Positions 12,358 through 24,278 of a stretch of 64,000 nt of DNA are shown here, in pieces; the stretch's first letter is position 1; every line of letters begins with the position of its first letter. Position numbers and translations under genes: made by a program. The notes below the pieces were generated by a model, which did not search any database, was not told where the DNA came from, and saw nothing but the letters and a program-made list of their open reading frames with translations. The DNA comes from Eudorina sp. 2006-703-Eu-15 (taxonomy: Eukaryota > Chlorophyta > Chlorophyceae > Chlamydomonadales > Volvocaceae), in assembly GCA_003117195.1 (NCBI GenBank), contig BDSI01000104.1, positions 62,001-126,000 of the forward strand. Reading direction: 5' to 3'.

Positions 12358-14259
12358 GGGTACAAATACACATATATACGGTATTGCGCCGTACGACCGT
12401 CATGTTGCTGCGATCTGCATCTACGCCTTTCCATTGCTGGTAGGTGGGATGCTGCAAGCCACGAAGGGTCTAGGGCACCACTGCAGAGCCTTTCGCGCTG
12501 ATGTGCCAACTTCCTATTACATCTTGCATGAATGAAGGAATGAACGTTACAGCGGACCCCATCTTGCATGTCGCTCCGGCTGGGCTCATGCTGCAGAGTG
12601 CTGTGCTTTGAACCCACATCAGCTCCGTGTGGCATGCCCGGGGCTGTTCGGGCTTCGGGCTGTAGGGACTTGGAGCTGCTTGTTAACATGCAGCTAGGTG
12701 CAGCTCGGGCAGCAGGTAACAGCACGGTAGCACAACCGCTGCTGGACTTGTATGATCAACGCAATAATGGACGCCACGATACCGGACCGGCAGCCCACGG
12801 TCACATGGTCGGGTCTCTTAACCCTGCGAAACTTCTGGCTGCCGACCGGCAGCTGAATACCGGTACATTGACCGGCGTGTTGAACCTATTGCATCGAGCC
12901 GACATCACATATAGGGGACCGCGTCACACCGCGCCAGGTCACTAGTCCCCGGCGCCAAGCACGCAACACACACAGACAGAGCCGTACGGCACCACCTTTG
13001 TCGTATTTTTCAGCCGTACGGATCCATTGCAACTTCTGACGCCCTCGACGTCTAGCCATTTCCGTGTCACCCGCGAACGTGTTTTTTGCAGGGCTGCACG
13101 TGGACAAAATCCAAGGGATCCCAGTGGGGGTGATCCCAGCCTGCTCCGGGACAGGGTTCCATCTTCCGTACCCAAAGGGTCGAACCGGCGGGAGGCGTGC
13201 TGCCTGCCGCTGCCCTAAAACCGTCTTCTCGCGTGCAATGATAATACGGTAACAGGGTTAGCCAGCCCACCTACAGGAAATCCAGCCGACTACACACGAC
13301 AACAAACAAGAGTAGTCCCATCACAGCGGCGTCGACATACATGTGGGAGCCAATGTTCACGGAAGCGCTCGAAGGACCCAGGTGATCACAACCCAGACAC
13401 ACCCAGCCCGGTCCCAAGCGCTCGAGTCGGTACCCGGCGTAATGGCGGCGGCCCCGCAGGGCCAGGCGGCGGCCGCCGACACCGTGGTCGGGGTGCGCCA
13501 CGCTGCCCCCATGCTACGTACGTGAGAATGTGGTGCAGGCGGAGGGAGGGAGGGAGGGACAGCCCAGACGCGGGCGCCCGCACCGCCACCATAGGCCGCA
13601 GCGTGCCCTCCGCCACCGAGTGCCGCGCGGCATGCCCGCGCGAAACAGCGCCGCGACCCCGACCGCGGCTTCCATGCTGTACTGGTACACTGGGGACCCT
13701 GTCCGCACCCTCAGATGGGCAGTTGCACACACATCGCACATACATGGCACAGGTGGCACCGACCCGAAGTATCGCGTCCGTTCTGTTCTGTTCTGACGGC
13801 GCGACGTACCGAAAAGGACGAGCCGAGCGCGAGCTCCGGGTTCCACCCTTAGCACGGGCACGGAGTTCCATCCCGAGTACGGATTATCCAAACTCCCCAA
13901 ACCCCGACCGCCCTGCATATGGGGGGTGACCAACTGACCAGGGTCCTTCGCCCCCCGGCGGCCAAGCGTGCGGTACGCCGCCCGCAAGCCGGCTCTCCCG
14001 CGGCGGACGACCAAGCCGCCAGCGACCCACCTCTGCATACGGGGCCCAGTTCTCATGAATCCCATCATCCTCACACGCACCCGCTCTTCACTTGATATAT
14101 GTACAGCCCGCCACAGCAGGGATGCTGGCTCACACGCAACCACGGTGCTCACGAGGCCGCCGGCTGGGGAACCCGGTGCAACAACCCACCCAGCCACTCT
14201 CATCCCGGGCCCCACGACACAGGCGCCATGCCTGCCGCTTGCTGCCGGGCGCCCCCAGC
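12358..14259. other. Intergenic region without a supported gene
   Basis: No phase-consistent exon chain or recognised domain. A 24-nt word at 12538-12561 recurs inverted at 21623-21646, and a short dispersed motif (CCCAGACACACCCAGCCCGG) lies at 13392-13411. The long minus-strand open frame over 13514-14605 lies mostly outside, and partly out of frame with, the coiled-coil gene that starts at 14260, and has no recognisable domain. Confidence 0.5.
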
Positions 14260-16416
14260 TCAGGACGAGATCGTTTCCTCCGCCTCCATGGTAGACCCAC
14301 CAGTCCCTGGCGGCGGGGTGGCCGCATCGCCGGCCGGCGGCTCCGTCGCCGCGGCCTTGGCACCCGCGCCCGCAGCCGCGGCAGCCGACGCGTCCGACAC
14401 GGAGCCGCCCTCCTCCTCCGCCTCCTCCGGCGGCGGCGCACCGGCCTCCTCCCCGCCCACCCCCAGGTCCCGCAGCTGTGAGGACAGATCGTCCGCCTCG
14501 TCCTTCATGAGCTGCATCAACTCCAGCTCCAGCTGGGCCTTGCGGGCCGCCACCATGGCCGATTCGGCCTTGATGGCCTGAACGGCGGGCAGGCGCATAC
14601 GGCACACACGCGGGGCACGCCCGGGGTATAGGAAATCGGTGGACAGTTGAACGCCGTTGGGGACGATCGTACGTCAGCCCCGAGCCGCGCAGTCATTGGG
14701 TACCCGTTCAGTGCGGGGAGGTAGCATGCAGTGCAGTGCTCCCCTGCCGTGTCATGACGTGCCCGGGGCAAGGCGAAAACGGACGTCATGAAGTGGGTAC
14801 CAAGGGAAGTGCTCGCACCACGCGGGCGGCTGCAGGGACATGCAGGACCGCCCCAGGTTTCAAGAATTTGCTCCGGTCAGACGTGGGCACAGCCGCCGTG
14901 AAAGACACCGCGTGGGAGACATTACCCCTGATACGTCCGTGGTTGCCTCCGTGATCGCATCCTACTGCCCTCCAGGGAGCCCGCGCCTACGATGGTTTTC
15001 CTCCGCCCCACAATGATTGTCTTTCGGGGCACGACAACGTCCATTGCACGTCACGGCACCGCGTGTCTTTCCCATTCGAACCCCTCACAAACGGTCGTTT
15101 TTCTTAACCACCGCAACCACCACCGCGACCGCCTGTCCTGCACCCACCCGCCGCAAGATTAAAAAGACAGCACCCCTCCCCACCTACCTGCAGCTGCTGC
15201 ATCATGGCTGCCAGCTCAGCGTCCAGCTCATCCTGCAGCGCCTCAACGTCCTCCACTTCCTCCTCCTCCTCTTCCTTGCCATCGCCTTCGCCGGCTCCCG
15301 CCGCCCCCTCCGCGTCGCTGCTGCCTGCTGGTGCCGTTGAGGCCGCTGACGGTCCTACAGGTGCCCCGTCCGACGGTGCCTCGGCGGCCGCCCCAGGCCC
15401 CGTGGGCTTGCTGCCCGGCATGCCCAGCCGGGAGAGCATGTCACGGGTCCCAGCTTGCGCGGCTGCGGGGGACACAGCGCAAAGGGGGGAAGGGGCGCCA
15501 CAGCGTCGCGACAGTGCAGGGCGGCAGCAGCGGAGCCGTGCTCGTCCATCCATGGCCTCCTGGTGTGGCCTGGGTGAGCGTGCAGCCGTCATGGTTGCGT
15601 TCTGCGCTGCTCAACCTTCAGTCCAACACCAGCCACACAATTCACCGTGGGTCGAAACCCCCACCGACTGGGAACGGGCCTCCTAGCGCAAGGGTGGTGC
15701 ACTCTGTTGCAGGAGAGAGGGCCATTGGGACCAGGACGTCGTGCGGCGTGCAGCCCCTGATGAGGTTCGCAGAGCCCTTACCCGCCAGCGCGTCGCGGAG
15801 CGAGTCGTCGTCCTGCGCGACCTCCTCGGCGTCCAACTTGGCCTCCATCGCGTCCAGGTCCGCGTCCAGGCTGTTGATGGCGGCGAGCTGCCGTTTCAGC
15901 ATCTCCAGCTCCGCGAAGAGGTGCAGCTTCCAGGCGTCGTCACGCAGTTGCAGCAACTGCGGGGGAGGAGTGGAAAACATGCTTTGAACAGGTAAAGAGA
16001 TCACCTCGCACGCAGGGTATACGGATTGGTGGGATTCGGGGCGCAGCGGGGGACGTGCTCGGGGTATGGATACGCAGTTGGATGGGCTTGGGTTGTGACT
16101 CTGTGGCAGGAGACGGAGGGTTCGAACCACAGGCCATTCAGAATCAGATAAACAGACGACCTATGTCAGGCATATGATGCAGTCGGGCTCCGCAATTCGC
16201 TCGTTACTCCTCCACCTACTAGCTACTACTGCCCAAATGGCTCACCTCCGCAGACAGGTGATCCTTGATTCCACCGAGCTCCTGTGCTTGCACACGCTGC
16301 TCTGCCAGCATTCGCTGAACCTCAAGTTGCGAGTCCTCGAGCTCCTTGAGTAGAGCTGTCGCCTCCTCATCGAGCTGTTCGATCTCCCCGTCTCCGCCTC
16401 CCGTAGGAGCCTCCAT
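14260..16416 (-). CDS. Coiled-coil protein of unknown function
   Basis: Four exons in transcript order: 16416-16246, 15956-15782, 15462-15188 and 14577-14260. Together they give 939 nt, or 312 residues plus stop, with canonical GT-AG ends and matching phases. The start is the first ATG of the first exon (MEAPTGGGDGEIEQLDEEA). Residues about 12-115 and 195-230 are charged heptad-like helices. The middle is Pro/Ala/Ser/Gly-rich and followed by an acidic run of Glu, and the tail is Ala/Pro-rich. I do not recognise a family; a structural or scaffold role would be a guess. About 670 bp of non-coding sequence separates its start from the divergently transcribed gene to the right. Confidence 0.7.
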
Positions 16417-17086
16417 ATCGGCCTAAGAGCAGCAGCAGAACTCTAGTACAGTGAATTTTGGCCTGTCGCTCAGCAAGTATGGCAGGCCCGCGCACCGGCG
16501 TTTCTTTGACTGCAGCCAGCTCCGACATCCTTGATAGGTTTTCAGCGCTTATAAAATGAAGATTTCTATCTGCAATGGAAGCTGGTAACTGAATAGGATT
16601 GAGCTTGCCTCTTGGAAAGCGTCGCTGTCGTCGTTATGCTTTCGAGTTTAGGTCTCGCGGTGATCTCGCGGTGACGTGCCAACTTTCAAACGAAGTAACT
16701 TAGGTAGACTGTCTGTGAACGCATGGCAATTCGGTTTCGCGACTTGGGGCTTGGCAAGGTTCGCCTTCGATTTACCGTACACGACCGTTGCTCATACCCA
16801 GTAGCCAGTACCCGTCCCATTCTGCCTTATGAAATTCGCGTGACGACCAGACGATAAACGAAGGGAATCCTTACGGGATAGCTTTTGCGTGCGCCATTCA
16901 CGCACGCGCATTATACAATTGCCGCTGCAGCGGGCGCAGCAGCAGCAGTGCTCACAGCAGCGGGTGCAGTGGCGCCGATGCCCTGCACCCGAAGCATGAC
17001 GTTCTCCCCGGGTCACACATCCCCAGGAAGTTTGTACTAAATTTCACCTGAGGCCCTTCTTGCCTCTATAATGTAACCGTTACAAG
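16417..17086. promoter_or_regulatory. Divergent intergenic region, likely bidirectional promoter
   Basis: Lies between the starts of the minus-strand coiled-coil gene and the plus-strand methyltransferase-like gene. It is less GC-rich than its neighbours. No specific factor site can be supported. Upstream exons of the plus-strand gene may extend into its right part. Confidence 0.4.
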
Positions 17087-17375
17087 GTGGACCCGTATCC
17101 CGACCGGGTGTTCCAACGGGCCCTCTATGATGCACTCGCTGCTGCTGCACGTGGTTGTAGAGAACTTAGGCCTCTGACACAAGCTACCGTAGCGGACGGC
17201 ACACGGTTGAGACGTTGCGGGATTTGGAATGGGCGAACGACACCCTGCAGCAGAACTGGAGGGTGCCGCAGACGGGCGTTACCAATCCTCTCCTTGTCGC
17301 GCTGACCAGCCGCACCTGAGATTGGCAGGTATGTTGTCAGGCCAGGACGTGCTGCTCAGGCGATAGCACACCTTC

Positions 17376-20153
17376 ATGAAGCAGGATGAACCAAACCCCG
17401 AGGTGGATTGGGCTGATGTGGAAGACTGCTATGATACTCGTCAATGGACACCACGACTCCTCCTGCACTGGATTCCTAGGATCCATTCCGGTACGAGAGC
17501 GGTCATGCAAGCTAGACGTCGCGACTCAGCCCTGTTTTACATAGGAAAGACTTACGTAATTCAAACAATGCATATCATGGAAGACACTTTCCTCTGTGCC
17601 AAGCATGGATTGGCATTGTTGCAAGCGAAGATAGTGGAGCTGCGCACAAAGGCCGCTAAGGAAGGGACGTCTGAGAAATCAAAACAACACATATCAAGGA
17701 CAATATCCGCCTATCTGTCGCAGCTGCAGTTGGTGCACACAGCTGTCCGTGAATTCCTCTTACGTCTCGCGAAAGATGCCACAGCGCCTTCCGCTGACAG
17801 CAACCTGATAGAATGCCTCAAGTCCGTTGCCGAGGAGGTGCCTGGCCTGGACGCTTTGGAGCAAGGTGTGGTGCCCGGGGGCTTGGCGCAGTGCATAGCC
17901 AAGCCATGCGCTTTCTTCCACCCCAGCAGATCATGGAGCAAATTGTTTATGGACCATGCGAATACTTATTGACGTTGATTCTCGCTAGGCCAGCCCGGGG
18001 ACCTTGCGGCGCAAGTACGGGAAGCGCGCGCTGCAAGACTTGATGAGGAGATCGCCGCTCTGCGTGCGGCTGTCTCGGCGCTGCCTGCTGGAGTGCCCGC
18101 CCGTTCCGACGAATTGGAGGCCGTGGTCCGGAACCTGAGCGGCCAGGAGCAGAGCCTGGAGTTCCACGTAAGGCGAGTTTTATTAATCGAGAGCATTGGA
18201 TGCGGCAAATGTGCCACAAGGCCATGGGATGGTACGGGTGCGGTGTAAAAGTAAGGGCGGCAGCCTGTCACACTGGGCTCTGGACCCAAACGAGGATGGT
18301 GGAGCCAGCGGGCCGCCCGCCGAAGCGCCGATGGTGCGACGCAGTATGAGGTCGGTCGTTCCACATTGTGTCGTCGTCTGGTAGGCCGCCATATACATGC
18401 GGTTTGGGTGCCCTGCCACAGCATCAGCCCGCATCCGCTCGTCCACGTACGCCATGCACATCTGCTCAACGTCATCGCCTTGTGGGCGAGCAGGCCTGCT
18501 TTGTGACACCTACGGCGCCCCGCCGGTTCACGCATTGCAGGTTGGCGGCTGAGGTCTCGGAGCGGTTTGGCAATGGCGCATCGTACAGTGTCGACCATTT
18601 CTCGTACGGATCGACGCCGTACACTTCTTGGCTAAAGGTATGCAGCCGGCTGGCGCAGTGCGTGCGGGAAGGGTGCTGCATGGCCGCCTTCAGGGCAGGA
18701 GGCCGCGGGCCTGGCGCAGTTATGGGCGCGTTCTGCGTGCGCGTTCCAGTGCTGCTGGATGGATGGAGGGTGCTGTGCCATCCCGCGACGTCCGCACAGC
18801 ACAGGGGTAGCTCGCCTGTACAGTCAGGCAAGGCAGGACGCGAGGTTCCTCGGCCCAGGATGACAGTCACGACACGTGTGCCCCGCACGCTCTCCCCACG
18901 ATATCCCTGACGGGACCTTCACGTCGGCCCTGTGGGGCATCACCATCCCCTCGGCTCCTCGGTCTGGCGGGCCTGGCGGCAGCGTCTCGGCCCGTCTGTT
19001 GCACCCGTCAGTCCTTATGCGCAGTACGTTTCGCAGTCATCTCGCTGTATCAGCGCTATTGTGCGGCACGTAAGAACTCCAGCCACAGCCCATGCCATAT
19101 CCACGCGCGCACATGCCAAAGTTTGTTTGGTCGACGAGTTTTGAGATCCGGTCGACTTGGCCGCCCGAGCAGGTGCTGGAGGCTGTCGGGCCCGAGGTCC
19201 GCGCGGCCATGGCGGACTCGTGCGGGCGCGAGTACGTGGTCTGGGGCAGTTCCTGCGGCTGGCTGGTGCTGTACGGCGCGTTGACGTACGGCTGGCGCAG
19301 CCGGGGCGTGGAGCTGCTGTCGTGCCTGCACGCTTGCGCTCAGGGGGTGGAGGACGAGCACACGGCGGCGTTGGCGGGTGGGTGGCGCACGGGTTGGGAG
19401 TGGTCAGGAGCAGGGGATGCCGTACGTCGTAGGTCTGGTCTGTGCGGCAAGGTTGGGTCTGAGGCACGTCTGAGGTTCGGGGAAGCTTACACCTCACAAA
19501 CGGCGCACGGGGGCCTTGGGGGCCGTAACAATACAACCCGTGGGTCCACCGGTGGATCATCGAACGCCACCTGAAAGGTAAACCCTGGAGCTGCCTGCGA
19601 CCACGCTCGGCCCAGGGCCCTGCCAGGCATTATTGCTGCAGGTCCGCCTTCCGTAATCGCCATGCCAACCTGTGCTTCCTTCCCCCCCTGCCAGTTTCAT
19701 TTTTTTATTTCCGCCTGCCAACCTGTCTTCCGCTCTGCCACGCACCCCTGTCACCGCGCCCGACACACCAACGCATCGGCAGGTCAGGCGGGTGTGCGTT
19801 TCACGTGCGGCGACCTGCTGCACGACGACGCGTCCACCGCGGGGCTGGTCGTGCTCGCGGACCAGTGCTGGGACGCGCAGCTCTCCGCCGCCGCCGCCGC
19901 CAAACTGGCCCGCGAGCTGCCGGCGGGGGCGCTCTGCGTATCGTACAGCGGCAACGGGTTCAGAAGCACGGCGGGAGCGGGCACGACTGCTGCGGATGGA
20001 GAGTCGGACGCGGCCCAGGGGACCGGGGCGGCGGCCGCAGGGGCGTCCGTGGAGGCCTCTGGGGCCGGGGCCGCCTTCCAGGAGGTGGTGACCTTGAAGG
20101 CGCCCGTAAGCTGGGCGGAGGGACAGACCTTTCACGTGTTCAGGAAGCGGTGA
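17376..20153 (+). CDS. Coiled-coil plus SAM-dependent methyltransferase-like protein
   Basis: Exons 17376-17865, 17989-18167, 18554-18637, 19146-19377 and 19783-20153 join in phase to 1356 nt (451 residues). The fourth exon could instead start at 19122, also in frame. The N-terminal half is helical, with a coiled coil (LDEEIAALRAAVSAL). The C-terminal half has a nucleotide-binding-like Gly motif (EYVVWGSSCGWLVLYGAL), an acidic position after the next strand (RGVELL), and FTCGDLLHDD followed by VLADQCWD. This order fits class I methyltransferases of the DOT1/lysine-methyltransferase-like type. Substrate unknown. The true start may lie upstream: 17172-17290 holds another open segment (VETLRDLEWANDTLQQNW), possibly a further 5' exon. 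Confidence 0.65.
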
Positions 20154-21819
20154 CTGTTGCGGTGGCAGTCGGATCGTCATCACATGCAACTGACGCACAA
20201 CCACCTGCCGCAACGGCCAACGGCCAACCGTGTCCATCTCCAGGATGGCTGGAAGACTGCGACGTGATGCGCTTTGGCTGGTTTGCTTTGGAGCTGCGCG
20301 GCGTGGTGTGGCGAGATAGAGGCGACGCGCGGGTGCTGGACCCGGCCTCGTTGGTTATCCTGGACGTCCAATCGCCCCGAGCATGCAACCCTGCATCCTG
20401 ACCCACCCTCTACTACCCGCAACGGCCGGCCGCAGCACCAGCCAACCGCGCAACTGCTGGGTGACGGTCGCATCTGCACGAGGTCCTTTGTCAGGCCCCG
20501 CTTGGCGGCGCCACAGAATCGCGTTGCCGTCATCGGTTCACGAGCTCCTTGCTTTTGCGGCAGTGGCGAGAAATTAGGGACACCCTGCGCATTGGGGACA
20601 CCATGAATCCGGGGTCGAGGAACAAAGGCAGCTCGGCCCCACTCAGGATGAAACCGTCATCCCTATTGCCGATTGTCGAATGCTAAGCGCGACCACATTG
20701 GTTACATTGGCTGGGCCACACTCCCGTTTTCGACACCGGTCGGCGGAGGTCAATGGAGCTTGGAGCGCAAGTGGGGTCCCGGCGGAAAACATCCCAGAAA
20801 GAAACCGGTCACAACCCGAGAACGCGTTGCCGAAATACGGTACTGGTACAGGTTTTCTTTGTGTCATTGTGCCTGCAGTAGATACGCGCGGTGGCGCGTT
20901 GTGCTGTCGCCATGTACAGGCATTATTATTAATGATGTTGCAGCTGACCCCGCGGGTCATCGGTGACAGCCAACGGCGATAGCCGATGGTGAGGAAGCCT
21001 CACCATACACTCCTCACCATACACTGCATAAACGATCTTGCGCCACCATGGCGCTCCGGACAGGCTCCCCAAGTGCACCGAAAGACTCCCCGGGCCCACA
21101 CTACCAGGGAACCAACAGGGAACAGGCATGTGCACAGCAGGCAGAGGCCGCCGCAGGGCCCCAAGCATGGGCTCAGTGAAGCCGATGCCGTCACTCGCGC
21201 CTGGCCGGTGCTGCAGCTGGCTGCCTTCGCAGGGATGCTATCTGTTGATGATACTCGGGGGGAAAAGGGGGGTTGAGACCGTGTTTGACAGGGTTTTGAT
21301 CAGTGGACGTCTGTGAAGGTTCTCTTCTGCAGTGCAGGCCCCGTAGGCTGCTGGTTGTGGCACGGCTGTGGCACGTAGGCGATTTCCATCAGCAGGGCTT
21401 GTTGTACAGCGGCGCTGCCAGGAGTGTTGGTGACAACTCCAGTTGGCAACGGTGCCGTTGGTCCCAGCAGACGGATCGCGGCGGCTGCGTGCGGGCCGTG
21501 ATGCGGCAAGGGCAAGGGACGCATGGTGTGTTGTATGAACGGGCATACCTGGGGGGCCGGGTAAGGAGCGTGGTGTTTTATAAGACGCAAATAATCCGAT
21601 CATTATATACCGTTGATCCCTTTGGGGTCCGCTGTAACGTTCATTCATGTCCCTAAACCCTAAAAAGACAAGAAGCAGTTTCCGAAATATAAGTGAGCCA
21701 TAACCTATATTGTCAGATCTTACACAACATGCAGGTGAGCAATTGTCCAGGCGCTAAATGGAATAACGGGCCGTCAATACCCTGGGAACTCCGAAACCGT
21801 CCATAAACATCAAGGAACC
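20154..21819. other. Intergenic region without a supported gene
   Basis: No conserved frame found on either strand. It contains the inverted 24-nt word at 21623-21646 that matches 12538-12561, followed by a short CCCTAAACCCTAAAA stretch too small to call a telomeric array. Confidence 0.5.
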
Positions 21820-22315
21820 TGCTACCGCCACGGCTGCACCAACCTGGAAGGGGACAGCGAGGCGGGGCTGGCGCTGCAGCCTCCGCCGCAGCAGCCGGAG
21901 CCAGGGCCGGGGCGGTCGGGGTCGGGGTCGGAGAGGGAGGTCGATGCGAAGGGGATGTCTGAGGGGGCACCAGCAGTCCCTGGGGCTGCTGTGGCGGCGG
22001 CGGCTGGTGCAGGGGCGGCAACGGGCCCGCAGGTGCCGTTGTGGTGCGGTCAGTGCAGCGCTGCAAGAGCTGTGGCAGCGAGCTGGGGCAGTGCGGCTGG
22101 GGGCAGTGCGCTACGAGGCGCGGCCCGCGCGACAGCCGTCGTCGATGGACGCGGGTTCGGCGGTGGCCTGGGCGGTGGGGCAGTCTTCGGCGCCTTCGTA
22201 CCAGTCTGGGTTGAGGAGGCCAGCAGCGGCCGCAGCCGCTGGCGGTCGAAGGCGCGCGGGCGGCAGAAAGCGGTAGCGGTAGCCAGACAGGTTGGGGGGC
22301 AGGCAGCGACTTGAG
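21820..22315 (+). pseudogene. MYND-type zinc-finger-like fragment, probably degenerate
   Basis: The translation from 21820 reads CYRHGCTNLEGDSEAGLALQ. It resembles the first knuckle of the C-terminal MYND fingers common in volvocine proteins (Cys-x-x-x-Gly-Cys-x-Asn-Leu-x-Gly-Asp-Ser-Glu-Ala). The expected Cys-x-x-Cys, YC..CQ..HW continuation is not present in frame. A Cys-rich stretch at about 22051-22110 in another frame could be a diverged remnant. An open frame then runs to 22314. I read this as a fragment or pseudogene; an unrecognised upstream exon could change that. Confidence 0.3.
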
Positions 22316-22378
22316 TTGGGTTTGATTTTTCGTTGAGTTCGGTTGGGTCTTTTGTTCAGTTCGGCTGGGTCTCATTGA

Positions 22379-23790
22379 GAGGGTGGTCGCGCAACTTTTT
22401 TGCCACCTCGTATGGTAATGGGGGTGTGCCACCTCGTAGAGTAAGGAATGATGGGGGGGAGGGGTGGTCTGAGGTACCCTCTCGCCCAACATTCATTAGT
22501 ACGGCACGCATACGGCCATGGCCGTACAAGCGTTATGCCGCAGATCCGCTTGGCAACTTCACATGGATAAATGTGCAGATTATACGTTCGTTTGGGAAGC
22601 CAACAACATATAGAGTGCGTTCCTTGCAATCAGAGGCGTCGCACTGCCAGCAGCCAGTGTGCGGGTGCAGGCGGGCGGTGTGCGGCCTCAGGTTGCCGGG
22701 CCATATGCGGGCTCGGATGTGGGGGTGGCGGGAGGGGGCTTGGGCCCCGTGCAGCGCTTCGCTGGCGCCCCGGACGCAGCCATGGTAGCGGAGGCGCCGG
22801 CGGGGTCTGCAGCAATGCAAGGCAGTGTTACCCTGCCAGGTGGCGGTGGGATTGGGGGTGGCAGTTCGGCGATGGAGGCAGCAAGTACGGGTTTGGGGCT
22901 GATGCATGGTGTGCCAATCCACCATGCACTCCTTAACGCGCTGCAGATGAATGGGCAGTTCAATCAGGTCAGGCGAGATATGGAGCGGTGGCAGGGTATG
23001 GCGAGATCAGGGTGGGAGGAAGAGGAGATTAGGTCGATTCAGGGTCTCGGCAACGGCAATGCTTCGTACGCGCCACAGCAGTACATGCTGGTGGGTCACC
23101 CTGTTGCGTCGCAAGCCGTGCCATACCAGTCGCAGTTCAACGCGTGGCTTTGGAGCGCAGCTAAATGCGTCGCGTGCACGCACATGCGGATCGGGCGATG
23201 TTGGAAGTATGCGCGTAGTCGTACACTGCCGTGTGCTAGCTTGGCGGGGCTGCCTCGGGCGCCAATCCAATCAACATTTTCAGGGATCGGATTTATGTTT
23301 CATACAATCATGGAGGCCCCTTATACTCCATTGTAAAACGAGAAACATCGGATGTTCGCACACACGGATGCCTCAACACCATTGAACTAACAACAATGAA
23401 CTAGCAGCGAACAGGTGCTTCGATTCTAGCCGACATGCCAGTAGTTAAATGCGGCGTTTCGGAAGCGTTCAAATGGATTCCTTCACTTAAGGAATGTGAC
23501 TCGCGGGCCCAACCCTGCCATGTTGTAAGCCCAAGCTCCTCAGTGGTATTGCATGTTGCGCTGTTTGCTTACAAGATATATCATGATCGGTGTGCAGACC
23601 AGGTTTCATGGTTACCGCTAGGGACTCTGAAAATCTGTTGTACTTACGACGGCGCAACCCAACGCACAGCTACGGAACGCGCTAAGCCCAGGGATGCCAC
23701 GGGAGGGGCAAGGAAGAATGATGGGGGGGGGGGTGGTCCGGACCCCCTCCCTGTACTACGAAGTGCCAAAAACGTTGCGCGACCACCCTC
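22379..23790. mobile_element. Non-autonomous DNA transposon with 34-bp terminal inverted repeats
   Basis: The left end 22379-22412 and the right end 23757-23790 are inverted repeats starting GAGGGTGGTCGCGCAAC and matching at 31 of 34 positions. TTGA abuts both ends (22375-22378 and 23791-23794), consistent with a 4-bp target-site duplication, though this could be chance. Subterminal AATGATGGGGGG-GGGGTGGTC blocks lie near both ends in direct orientation. The flanks carry degenerate repeats of GTTGAGTTCGGTTGGG, suggesting insertion into an old minisatellite. The 1412-bp interior encodes no recognisable transposase. Superfamily undetermined. Confidence 0.75.
22659..23336 (+). CDS. Open frame of unknown function inside the TIR element
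   Basis: 225 codons, Gly/Ala-rich for the first half. The second half has charged residues and aromatics (FNQVRRDMERWQGMARSGW, then NAWLW). No transposase, zinc-finger or other domain is evident. It may be captured host sequence, part of a spliced gene, or chance coding potential in GC-rich DNA. Reported because it is the longest frame inside the element. Confidence 0.25.
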   Translation: MRVQAGGVRPQVAGPYAGSDVGVAGGGLGPVQRFAGAPDAAMVAEAPAGSAAMQGSVTLPGGGGIGGGSSAMEAASTGLGLMHGVPIHHALLNALQMNGQFNQVRRDMERWQGMARSGWEEEEIRSIQGLGNGNASYAPQQYMLVGHPVASQAVPYQSQFNAWLWSAAKCVACTHMRIGRCWKYARSRTLPCASLAGLPRAPIQSTFSGIGFMFHTIMEAPYTPL

Positions 23791-24235
23791 TTGAGTTTGG
23801 TACTTCGGTTAGGCCTTTCGTTGGGTTCGGTTTGCTATCTTGTTGAGTTCGGTTGGGCATTTTGTTGTGTCGGGTCCAACCGCCATTTCGCGATGGTGCT
23901 CTTTACAGCTTGCACGCGGCGGCGCATTGCAAGTTTGCAACACTGACCACTTCAAACTGACTTTGCAGTCTCCATACCTGATGTACTCGGTTTTTGCTCT
24001 ATTTCCGTGATGGATGCTATACGATGCTATCGAACGAACTACAATGTCCTTTTGGTAACTAACGTCTGATCGCATCCAGTCGCGGCAGCCATCAAATCAG
24101 CGGGCTTCCATGATCCGGCGCTGTCTCGACCCCGTAGCGGCCACGACATGCCGCGGCCACCCAAGAGCAACCCGCAGCGCGTTTGGATAAAGATATACGG
24201 TAGTTTACACTGGGAGGGATGCCGGAGGCCAGTCG

Positions 24236-24278
<43 letters not shown>

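Noticed and set aside
13514..14605. 363-codon minus-strand open frame
   Set aside because: It is Gly/Arg-rich with no domain, and overlaps the last coiled-coil exon, whose frame is supported by splice phases.
18900..19073. Extra methyltransferase exon (DIPDGTFTSALWGITIPSAP)
   Set aside because: Protein-like in one frame, but no acceptor/donor pair joins it in phase to the exons ending at 18637 and starting at 19122 or 19146, which already join each other.
21650..21665. Telomeric repeat
   Set aside because: Only about two CCCTAAA-type units; the volvocine telomere unit would need an array.
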